From NCBI RefSeq assembly GCF_000253255.1, contig NC_015580.1:403001-467000 (forward strand): a stretch of 64,000 bases of DNA, given 5' to 3'. A program made the position numbers and the translations under genes. Source of the DNA: Novosphingobium sp. PP1Y. Its GTDB lineage: Bacteria > Pseudomonadota > Alphaproteobacteria > Sphingomonadales > Sphingomonadaceae. Position 1 is the stretch's first letter; the number at the start of each line of letters is the position of its first letter. The notes under the pieces are model-generated. The model was not told the origin of the DNA. It saw only the letters and a list, made by a program, of their open reading frames with translations, and did no database searches. Positions 15,564 through 24,065 of this stretch are shown one piece after another.

Positions 15564-16475
15564 ATGGCCTACCGCTTCAAAGCCAGGGACAGCTCGGTGG
15601 AACATGCCGTGCGCCGCATCGCGCGCGAGCAGGCAGCCCGCGCGCTCAGTGCGATCGAGCATGAACCTGCGGCCGTTGCCACGCACGAAGTGCGCAAGTC
15701 CTGCAAGAAGATCCGCGCGCTGATCCGCCTCGTACGGCCGGCGTTTCCCGACTATGCGGCTGAAAATACCCGTTTCCGGGACATGGCCAGGCTCATGGCG
15801 GGCTCGCGCGATGCCAAGGTCGTGGCCGATACCTGCAGGATGCTGATCGAGCATGCCCCGGGGGATCAGGGGCAGGACATGTTCGCACCGGTGCTGGAAG
15901 AGCTGGAAGCGGCGGGAAGCGGGCTCGTGCAGGGCGAGGTCGAAGACGCCCATCTCGAGAAGGTGCGGGTCCTGCTTGAAGAGAGCCGTGAGCAGGCCGC
16001 AGACTGGTCAGTCGAGGAAAAGGGCTGGGACGCGATCGGCGCAGGGCTGAGCAAGGTTCTTCACCGCGCTGGCAAGGCAGCGCAAGTTGCGGCGGCCGAT
16101 CCGAGCGCGGCAAACTTCCATGAACTGCGTAAGCGCATGAAATACCACTGGTATCACACGCGCCTGCTGGTGCAGATCTGGCCCGAGATCATGAATGCGC
16201 GGGCGGCCCAACTCAGCCTGCTGGCCGATAATCTGGGGCTCCATCACGACATTGCCGTTTTCGAGCGGAGGCTGGTCGAACTTCACGCCGGTGGCGCGCA
16301 TCCTCATGCGGTGGCCAGTCTGCAGTCGCTCGCCTCGGAGCGTCGTGAGACGCTCGAACGGGCGAGCAAACCCCTGATCGAGCGGATCCTCGCGCAGTCG
16401 GCCGAGCACCTCGAGGGGTATTGGTGGTCCCTGTGGCAGATCTGGCGCGCCGGGACCGCGCACAAGAGGGACTGA
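15564..16475 (+). CDS. CHAD domain protein
   Basis: A 303-residue helical CHAD protein. Both halves of the domain show the conserved basic signature: HEVRKSCKKIRALIRLVRP near residue 35 and FHELRKRMKYHWYHTRLL near residue 190, plus HHDIAVFE later. CHAD domains bind inorganic polyphosphate through these histidines and basic residues and localise to polyP granules. The gene is followed 7 bp later by a CYTH gene. Elsewhere these two domains are often fused in one protein (YgiF type). Confidence 0.9.
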   Translation: MAYRFKARDSSVEHAVRRIAREQAARALSAIEHEPAAVATHEVRKSCKKIRALIRLVRPAFPDYAAENTRFRDMARLMAGSRDAKVVADTCRMLIEHAPGDQGQDMFAPVLEELEAAGSGLVQGEVEDAHLEKVRVLLEESREQAADWSVEEKGWDAIGAGLSKVLHRAGKAAQVAAADPSAANFHELRKRMKYHWYHTRLLVQIWPEIMNARAAQLSLLADNLGLHHDIAVFERRLVELHAGGAHPHAVASLQSLASERRETLERASKPLIERILAQSAEHLEGYWWSLWQIWRAGTAHKRD

Positions 16476-16482
16476 GCGGGCC

Positions 16483-16953
16483 ATGGCAATCGAGATCGAA
16501 CGCAAGTTCCTGGTCGAGGGCGAAGGCTGGCGCGGCGCGGTCGTCGCGAAGAAGCGCATCCGCCAGGCTTACCTGTCCAATGGCGGAAAGGCGGGCGTGC
16601 GAATCCGCATCATCGACGAGGATCGGGCCAAGCTGACGATCAAGTCCCGGGGTAAGGCGGGCGGCAAGGCGCTTTCGCGCTCCGAGTTCGAATATCAGGT
16701 GCCGCTCGAGGATGCGCGGGCGATGCTGGAGCTGAGGCGCGGCCTGATCATCGACAAGGTACGCCACCTCGTTCCGGCCGGTGGCGGGCGGACCTGGGAG
16801 ATCGACGTCTTTGCCGGCGAGCACGAAGGACTGGTCCTAGCCGAGATCGAGCTGGGCTCGGCCGAGGAAGCAGTGGATCTGCCGGAATGGATCGGGCGCG
16901 AGGTGACATCGGACCCGCGCTACAGCAACGCGGCGCTCGCACAGGGCGGCTGA
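16483..16953 (+). CDS. CYTH domain protein (inorganic triphosphatase family)
   Basis: A 156-residue CYTH (triphosphate tunnel metalloenzyme) protein. The diagnostic ExExK motif is at residues 4-8 (EIERK). Alternating basic strands that line the tunnel include VRIRIID and KLTIKSRG, and later acidic strands (EIDVFAGE, LAEIELG) bind the metal. The family hydrolyses tripolyphosphate or other triphosphates. Pairing with the preceding CHAD gene suggests a role in polyphosphate metabolism. It is a stand-alone short version. Confidence 0.9.
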   Translation: MAIEIERKFLVEGEGWRGAVVAKKRIRQAYLSNGGKAGVRIRIIDEDRAKLTIKSRGKAGGKALSRSEFEYQVPLEDARAMLELRRGLIIDKVRHLVPAGGGRTWEIDVFAGEHEGLVLAEIELGSAEEAVDLPEWIGREVTSDPRYSNAALAQGG

Positions 16954-17030
16954 ACATCGGGTAATCTGCGGTTCAGGTTGAGGGGATAAGTTTCATCTTC
17001 GCAACGGGTTGAGTCACAGGAGATCCCTCA

Positions 17031-17678
17031 ATGCGAATTGCCCCCCGCAATTATGTGATCGGCGCCGCGATCCTGGCGGTGCTTGGCGCCGGCGTTGCCG
17101 AAGCCGCCACGGCAAGGCTCCATTCGATGAAGGTCGAAGCGCCCGATGGCGCGGTGGTCCATGTCCAGTACACCGGCGATATTGTGCCCAAGGTGGAAAT
17201 CGTCCCGGTCGATCGGGTCGTCTCCGACCTTCGGGCCTATCCGGCCAGCGCCGATCCAGAGACGATGCTCATGGCGGATCCCTTCGCCGGCATGGAGCGC
17301 ATCTCGGCCATCATGGATGCGCAGATGAATGCGATGATGCAGCGGGCCGCGCTCATGCAGCGGCAGGCCGCGCAGATGCAGGCGCAGGCAGCGGCGACAC
17401 CTGCGGTTGCCGGCAATGCCGCGCCCGGCTTCACCATGGTCGGTGACATGCCGCAGGGCATGCACGTGACCTACTATTCATCCACGACGAGTGCAGACGG
17501 CTGCACCCGTACCGTGTCCTATAGCTCCGAGGGTTCGGGCACCGCCCCGAAGATGGTCCAGGCGGCATCCGACGCCTGCGATGCCGCCGATGCGAGCGGT
17601 TCGGCGATGCCCGCCGCTATTCCCGCCAAGGCCGAAGCGCCGGCCAAGGCGCCCGAAGCACTCGGCCAGCAAGTCTGA
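17031..17678 (+). CDS. Exported protein, hypothetical
   Basis: A 215-residue protein with a signal peptide (hydrophobic residues 9-20, cleavage near VAEAA). After a short conserved-looking beta-rich part (VEAPDGAVVHVQYTGDIVPK) comes a Met/Gln/Ala-rich helix of about 40 residues, then a small domain with HVTYYSSTT and two Cys that could form a disulfide, and a Lys/Ala/Pro-rich end. AGGAGA precedes the ATG. No function can be assigned. It converges on the cytochrome c gene across a shared terminator. Confidence 0.8.
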   Translation: MRIAPRNYVIGAAILAVLGAGVAEAATARLHSMKVEAPDGAVVHVQYTGDIVPKVEIVPVDRVVSDLRAYPASADPETMLMADPFAGMERISAIMDAQMNAMMQRAALMQRQAAQMQAQAAATPAVAGNAAPGFTMVGDMPQGMHVTYYSSTTSADGCTRTVSYSSEGSGTAPKMVQAASDACDAADASGSAMPAAIPAKAEAPAKAPEALGQQV

Positions 17679-17707
17679 AGGCCCCTGCAAGCGATGTGTC
17701 CCGACTG

Positions 17708-17748
17708 AAAAGGGGCGGCCCGGAACTCTTCCGCGCCGCCCCTCTTTT
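17708..17748. terminator. Bidirectional terminator
   Basis: An inverted repeat around GGGGCGGC/GCCGCCCC is flanked by AAAA on the left and CTTTT on the right, so it can end both the plus-strand gene before it and the minus-strand cytochrome gene after it. Confidence 0.85.
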
Positions 17749-17777
17749 CATCGGGAAATGACCCGTGCCCGCGAGAC

Positions 17778-18368
17778 TTATTTCAGCGTTTCGAGATAGT
17801 CGATGATTTCCTTGCGCTTGGCGGCATCGGGCTGGCTGATGACCATCTTGGTGCCGGGAACCATCTTGAGCGGACCCGACAACCAGGTGTCCAGCGTACT
17901 GCGGTTCCAGGTGATCCCGGACTTCGCAAGTGCAGGCGAGAAGTTGTAGCCTGCGACCTCACCGGCCTTGCTGCCGACGATGCCGAAAAGGGTCGGGCCA
18001 ACGCCGTTCTTGCCGGGTTCGACCGAGTGACAGACCTTGCACTGCGTGAAGGAGGGGGGCGGCGTGGCGGGCGCCGTGGCCGCAGCCGATACCATCTTGG
18101 CGGCAGGTGCTGCCGCGGTTGCCTTCGCTTCGGCTTGCGGCTTGGCCGTTTCTGCCACTTCAGGGATGGAATCCTTCTGCATGGCAGCGTCCGGCGTTGC
18201 AGCGTCCGGCGTTGCGGATGCGATAGCCGCTTCCTCGCTCGATGCCTGTTGCGCCGGTTCGCTCCCGGCGTCCTGAGTTGCGGTATCGGTCGTGGCTTCG
18301 GTCTCGGAGCCGCCGCATGCGGCGAGCAGCGTCATAGGGGCAAGGGCAAGCAGGAAGCTGGAACGCAT
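17778..18368 (-). CDS. Class I cytochrome c lipoprotein
   Basis: A 196-residue lipoprotein cytochrome. The lipobox LLAAC puts the lipidated cysteine at residue 18. An Ala/Thr/Glu/Pro-rich linker of about 85 residues follows, then a cytochrome c domain with heme motif CKVCH (residues 110-114), the GPTLFGIVG block, and the MVPGTKM sequence holding the distal Met ligand. This domain is closest to mitochondrial-type cytochrome c/cycM. The long linker would let it reach partners while tethered to a membrane. It probably shuttles electrons between the bc1 complex and oxidases, but this is inferred. Confidence 0.9.
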   Translation of the reverse strand: MRSSFLLALAPMTLLAACGGSETEATTDTATQDAGSEPAQQASSEEAAIASATPDAATPDAAMQKDSIPEVAETAKPQAEAKATAAAPAAKMVSAAATAPATPPPSFTQCKVCHSVEPGKNGVGPTLFGIVGSKAGEVAGYNFSPALAKSGITWNRSTLDTWLSGPLKMVPGTKMVISQPDAAKRKEIIDYLETLK

Positions 18369-18503
18369 TGAAATTTCTCCTTCGCGGGCATTCGTATCGC
18401 ACTGATCCGGGGAATGAAAGCTAGCGCAAGCCGGCGCGAGAATGCCTTGCCATGGGAATTTGCTTCCGTTGTTTCGCCGCTCGGCCTATCGCGCCGCTCC
18501 GCA

Positions 18504-19883
18504 ATGACGAAGTTGGTCCGCTCCTCGACTCTGCGCAGCGAATTGCGCGCCACCCTGCGTCTTGCGGGCCCCTTGGCGCTGGCCAACCTGCTGCAGATGG
18601 CAGTCTTTGCCACCGACGTCATTTTCGTGGCGCGGCTCGGCCAGCAGGCGCTTGCCGCGTCGAGCCTTGCCATCGCTCTGATCGCAGTGATGATGATGGG
18701 GCTGAACGGGGTTACCAGTGCGGTCGCGCCGCTGATCGCCGCCGAACTGGGGCGGCGCAGCAATGCAGTGCGCGAAGTGCGTCGCTCGACGCGCATGGCG
18801 CTGTGGGTGGCGGTCATTCTCGGCATCGCCGGATTTCTCGTCAGCCTGAAGGGTGAGTGGCTGATGCTGGCGACCGGTCAGGACCCCGAAGTCTCTGCGC
18901 TTGCGGGTCATTTTCTCGTGATTGTGTCGATCGCAATGACGCCGATGGCGGTGTCCAACGTGCTGCGCACCTTCGTTTCGGCGCTGGGGCGGCCGGTTTT
19001 CGCGACGCTGATCACCGCGCTGTCGATCCTCGTGAATGCGCTGGGCAACTATACGCTGGTCTTCGGCCATTTCGGGGCGCCGGCTCTGGGGCTGACGGGC
19101 TCGGCACTGTCGAGCATCATCACCGCCTGCATTGCGGTGCTGGCCTACTCCATCGCAATCGCGCGGGACCGCAACCTGCGGCGCTTCCACATCTTCGGTC
19201 GCTGGTGGCGGCCGGAGTGGAGCCGCCTGCGCCAGATTCTCGCGCTCGGGCTACCGATCGCGCTGACGCTGATTGCGGAAGGCGGCCTGTTCAGCGGGGC
19301 GGCCTTCCTGATGGGCCGCATCGGCGAGGCGCAACTGGCCGCGCACACCCTTGCGCTGCAGATCGCTTCCTTCGCTTTCCAGGTGCCGTTCGGCATCGGC
19401 CAGGCCGCGACGATCCGGGTCGGTTATCACTACGGTGCGGCCAATCGCCTCGCCATCGGCCATGCCGGCTGGGCGGCGATCATCATCGGTCTGGCGTTCA
19501 CCTCGGCCTCGGCCGGCGCGATGCTGGCGTTCCCGAAGCTGATCCTCTCGGCCTACATCGACGTGTCGGCGCCCGCGAATGCGGCGCTGATCGCCTTTGC
19601 CCTGCGCTACCTGTTCGTCGCCGCAATTTTCCAGCTTACCGACGGACTGCAGGCGGTAGGCGCGGGGGCGCTGCGCGGCATCCAGGACACCCGGGTGCCG
19701 ATGACCATCGCCATCTTCGGCTATTGGGCAGCCGGTTTCGGGGTTTCGGTGGTCCTTGCGTTCTGGACCCCGCTGGAAGGGGTGGGCGTCTGGATCGGCC
19801 TCGCCGTCGGCCTGACCGTGGCGGCGATACTGCTGCTCGCCCGCTGGCACTGGCGCGATCGCTTCGGTCTCGTGCCCGCGTAA
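18504..19883 (+). CDS. MATE family multidrug efflux transporter (NorM-like)
   Basis: About 459 residues with the two six-helix MatE repeats. The N-terminal half has LAGPLALANLLQMAVFATDVIFVARLG-like sequence, and the second half the matching GLPIALTLIAEGGLFSGAAFLMG block. It exports cationic drugs or metabolites by Na+ or H+ antiport. The ATG at 18504 fits the family length. The ORF is open from 18414, but the extra 30 residues look non-homologous, and neither start has a good ribosome binding site. It is divergent from the cytochrome gene. Confidence 0.9.
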   Translation: MTKLVRSSTLRSELRATLRLAGPLALANLLQMAVFATDVIFVARLGQQALAASSLAIALIAVMMMGLNGVTSAVAPLIAAELGRRSNAVREVRRSTRMALWVAVILGIAGFLVSLKGEWLMLATGQDPEVSALAGHFLVIVSIAMTPMAVSNVLRTFVSALGRPVFATLITALSILVNALGNYTLVFGHFGAPALGLTGSALSSIITACIAVLAYSIAIARDRNLRRFHIFGRWWRPEWSRLRQILALGLPIALTLIAEGGLFSGAAFLMGRIGEAQLAAHTLALQIASFAFQVPFGIGQAATIRVGYHYGAANRLAIGHAGWAAIIIGLAFTSASAGAMLAFPKLILSAYIDVSAPANAALIAFALRYLFVAAIFQLTDGLQAVGAGALRGIQDTRVPMTIAIFGYWAAGFGVSVVLAFWTPLEGVGVWIGLAVGLTVAAILLLARWHWRDRFGLVPA

Positions 19884-19961
19884 CGCAGGCATTTCGCCCC
19901 GCCGGAGCGCGGTTGCGTCCGATTCCGGGAACGGCTTGCAAATTTTTTAGCATCGAGCCGC

Positions 19962-19990
19962 TTGACGCCTCCGGGGCGCGAGACCATATC
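19962..19990 (+). promoter_or_regulatory. Sigma-70 promoter of groES-groEL
   Basis: TTGACG (19962-19967) and CATATC (19985-19990) are 17 bp apart, directly upstream of the CIRCE element. Confidence 0.65.
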
Positions 19991-19997
19991 CCCGCCG

Positions 19998-20024
19998 TTG
20001 GCACTCTCAGAGCGGGAGTGCCAA
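19998..20024 (+). promoter_or_regulatory. CIRCE element (HrcA operator)
   Basis: TTGGCACTC-N9-GAGTGCCAA is a perfect 9-bp inverted repeat with the canonical 9-bp spacer. It sits at the expected transcription start, so HrcA repression of groESL with relief on heat shock is expected. hrcA itself is not in the window. Confidence 0.95.
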
Positions 20025-20060
20025 TTCCAGATTCTTGCTCATAGGATTAGGGAGTATCCA

Positions 20061-20348
20061 ATGACTTTCCGCCCGCTGCACGATCGAGTTCTCGTGCGCC
20101 GCGTTGAGGCCGAAGAAAAGACGGCCGGTGGCATCATCATCCCCGACAGCGCCAAGGAAAAGCCCGCAGAGGGTGAAGTGGTCGCTGCCGGCAACGGCGC
20201 CCGCGCCGAAAACGGTACGGTTACCCCGCTCGACGTCAAGGTCGGCGATCGCGTGCTCTTCGGCAAGTGGTCCGGCACCGAAGTCAAGGTCGACGGTGAA
20301 GACCTGCTGATCATGAAGGAAAGCGACATTCTCGGCGTCATCGCCTGA
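20061..20348 (+). CDS. groES: Co-chaperonin GroES
   Basis: A 95-residue GroES that caps the GroEL folding chamber. The start at 20061 gives the family N terminus MTFRPLHDRVLVRR, with GGGAG upstream. The mobile loop EEKTAGGIIIPDSAKEKPAEG and the usual C terminus (DLLIMKESDILGVI) are present. It is first in the CIRCE-controlled operon, 45 bp before groEL. Confidence 0.99.
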   Translation: MTFRPLHDRVLVRRVEAEEKTAGGIIIPDSAKEKPAEGEVVAAGNGARAENGTVTPLDVKVGDRVLFGKWSGTEVKVDGEDLLIMKESDILGVIA

Positions 20349-20393
20349 GCCTGTACGCAACCATCCATCTGATATTCTAAAAGGAATTCTACA

Positions 20394-22043
<1,650 letters not shown>

Positions 22044-22072
22044 GCCAGCCCGGCCATCTGCCGAACGAAAAC

Positions 22073-22108
22073 GGGCCGGGAGGAGCGATCCTCCCGGCCC
22101 TTTTCTTT
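22073..22108 (+). terminator. Rho-independent terminator after groEL
   Basis: A 12-bp stem GGGCCGGGAGGA/TCCTCCCGGCCC closed by a GCGA tetraloop, then TTTTCTTT. Confidence 0.92.
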
Positions 22109-22331
22109 GGGGTTCATGGCGGCGAAAAGGTGCGAAGGGTTCCGCTCACGGCCGTTCCGGGCGGGTCCGGCAACATTTCCCCCAGATGAACGAATCCGTC
22201 GCAAAGGCGGCGTAAAACTGCGGCTTTGCGCAACTACTCGCAGCATGCCGGCAATTCATCGCGAATGGCTGGCGGTTCGCCGCCGTTTCCTTCATATTTG
22301 CGGAACTGGGACGCTTTAGGCTTCAAGAGAT

Positions 22332-23384
22332 ATGACCGGGTCTAGCACATTCATCGCAAGGTGCCTGCGTGGCGCCACTCGTCTGACCGCCGCTGCCGCG
22401 ATGGCGCTGGCGGCGACGATGCCGCTTGCGCCTGCCCATGCGGGCGATACCGCGACGGTGCAGGATATCGGTGAAGTACGCCAGACGTTCGATTCGCTGT
22501 TCGGGACGGAGCTGCGCGGTCCGCCGACGTACTCGACCCAGTTCGAAAAGCAGCTGGCCTCGGTGGCCGAAGCGTCCAAGGGCCGCATCGGCGTTGCGGC
22601 GGTGGATCTTGCGACTGGCCGCACCATCGAAGTGCTGGGCGACCAGCGCTTCCCGATGGCCAGCACCAGCAAGATCGCGATTGCCGCCACTTTCCTGGCC
22701 GGTGTCGAGAAGGGCAAGTGGAGTCTGACCAGCGAATTCCCGCTGATGGTTCCGGTCGCCTCGGCGCCGTTTTCCACCCCGATCGCGCCGGTTCGGCCCG
22801 GCGCCTATCTATCGGCGCGCGATCTCATCGAACAGATGATAACCCGCTCCAACAACTACGCGACCGACGCCCTGCTCAAGGTCGTGGGCGGACCCAAGGC
22901 CGTGAACGACTGGGTGCACAATGTCGCGGGGATCGAGGAATGGCACCTCGATCGCGACATCGCCACGCTGGTTCGCGATGACGGCGCGATCGATCCGGCA
23001 CAGGTGATCGACAAGCGCGACAGCGCCACGCCGCTGGCGATGGTGAAGCTGCTGAACGGCATCTACGACGGCAAGTGGATGAAGGCGGAAAGCCGCGACG
23101 TCATCCTCGGGGCGATGAGCCGTTGCCGCACCGGCCGGCGCCGCATCCCGGCAATGATGCCCGATGGCGTGACCGTTTCGCACAAGACCGGCTCGCTCAA
23201 CAACACGTCCAGCGACGTCGGCATTATCCAGACGCCCGACGGCCATGCCTTCGCCGTGGCCATCTATGTGACCGGGCAGGGCAGCCGCCCCAACCGCGAG
23301 GCGCGCATCGCCCAGATCGCCCGCACCGTCTATGACGGCTACCTGACCGAAAGCTCCAGCTACCGCCGCACTGCCTCGCGCTGA
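22332..23384 (+). CDS. Class A beta-lactamase-fold serine hydrolase lacking the deacylating Glu
   Basis: A 350-residue protein with a signal peptide (cleavage near AHAGD). It has a serine beta-lactamase/PBP fold: STSK at residues 111-114 (Ser70-Lys73), SNN at 173-175 (SDN loop) and HKTGS with Lys285 (KTG). The omega loop aligns well (LDR at 206-208, KRDSATPLAM at 228-237), but the positions of Glu166 and Asn170 are Ile210 and Val214, with an insertion after them. It is therefore unlikely to turn over beta-lactams efficiently. A penicillin-binding or peptidoglycan-related role is possible. The 288-bp gap upstream holds only the groEL terminator and no gene I can see. Confidence 0.85.
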   Translation: MTGSSTFIARCLRGATRLTAAAAMALAATMPLAPAHAGDTATVQDIGEVRQTFDSLFGTELRGPPTYSTQFEKQLASVAEASKGRIGVAAVDLATGRTIEVLGDQRFPMASTSKIAIAATFLAGVEKGKWSLTSEFPLMVPVASAPFSTPIAPVRPGAYLSARDLIEQMITRSNNYATDALLKVVGGPKAVNDWVHNVAGIEEWHLDRDIATLVRDDGAIDPAQVIDKRDSATPLAMVKLLNGIYDGKWMKAESRDVILGAMSRCRTGRRRIPAMMPDGVTVSHKTGSLNNTSSDVGIIQTPDGHAFAVAIYVTGQGSRPNREARIAQIARTVYDGYLTESSSYRRTASR

Positions 23385-23470
23385 GGAATGCGCCGGCGCA
23401 GGCCCGGTCCATCCGGATCTGGCTTTCGCGCGCATTGCGCCCGGGCCGGCAAGACGCACCAGGTAAAAGG

Positions 23471-23504
23471 AAAGGCCCGCCGGACCGAAGTCCGACGGGC
23501 CTTT
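23471..23504. terminator. Bidirectional terminator
   Basis: AAAGGCCCGCCGGAC pairs (one mismatch) with GTCCGACGGGCCTTT across a four-base loop, between the converging lactamase-like gene and lipoprotein gene. Confidence 0.85.
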
Positions 23505-23532
23505 GCCGTCACTCCAGACTGAGCGTTCGGGC

Positions 23533-23841
23533 TCAGTTGGTGTGGTTGTCCATTTCCGCTTCCGCGTCCTTGGCAGCCTGCTCGGCGCTCGATGCGGCGT
23601 CGCCCGCTGCGTCGGCAGCATCTGCACCGGCATCCTTGGCGGCATCGGCGGCGTCGTTTGCAGCACCGGACATCGCATCGCCCGCGTCGTCGACAGCGCC
23701 GGCGGCGTCGGTTGCCATCGCGCTCATGTCATCGGCAGCGGAGGAGGCTGCGGCCTCGGTCGCGTCCTGGGTCTTTTCAGAGCAGGCGGCGAGCGAGAGG
23801 GCCGCAACAGCGGCGGTGGTTGCAATAACGATCTTGCGCAT
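23533..23841 (-). CDS. Ala/Asp-rich lipoprotein, hypothetical
   Basis: A 102-residue lipoprotein. The lipobox LAAC places the lipidated Cys at residue 20. The rest is almost entirely Ala, Asp, Ser, Gly and Glu in quasi-repeats such as DAAGAVDDAGDAMSGAANDA, which should form one long amphipathic helix. It resembles short Lpp-like or entericidin-like envelope lipoproteins in size, but no family can be named. GAGGGA lies upstream. The roughly 220-bp gap to polA holds its promoter region and no other gene. Confidence 0.75.
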   Translation of the reverse strand: MRKIVIATTAAVAALSLAACSEKTQDATEAAASSAADDMSAMATDAAGAVDDAGDAMSGAANDAADAAKDAGADAADAAGDAASSAEQAAKDAEAEMDNHTN

Positions 23842-24065
23842 CTTTCAGTAATCCCTCGTTGGCAAGTTGAACCCCGATGGCGAAAGCCACGAAGCAGGCC
23901 CGGAATTTTGAACCGGGCCGGTCCCCCATGGATTAGGAGGGGGCACGCGGCGTTTCAAGCACTCGGGGCAAAACGCGCATCGGGCCGGGCGGTTCCCGAG
24001 AAAGTTCACGACCTTCGTCGACCTGCCTGCTGACGCCCCGCTTCGGCACTGCTAGGGGACTGTCC

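Noticed and set aside
22332..23384. Annotation as a functional beta-lactamase resistance gene
   Set aside because: The omega-loop Glu and Asn needed for deacylation are replaced. The fold is right but the hydrolytic activity is not supported.
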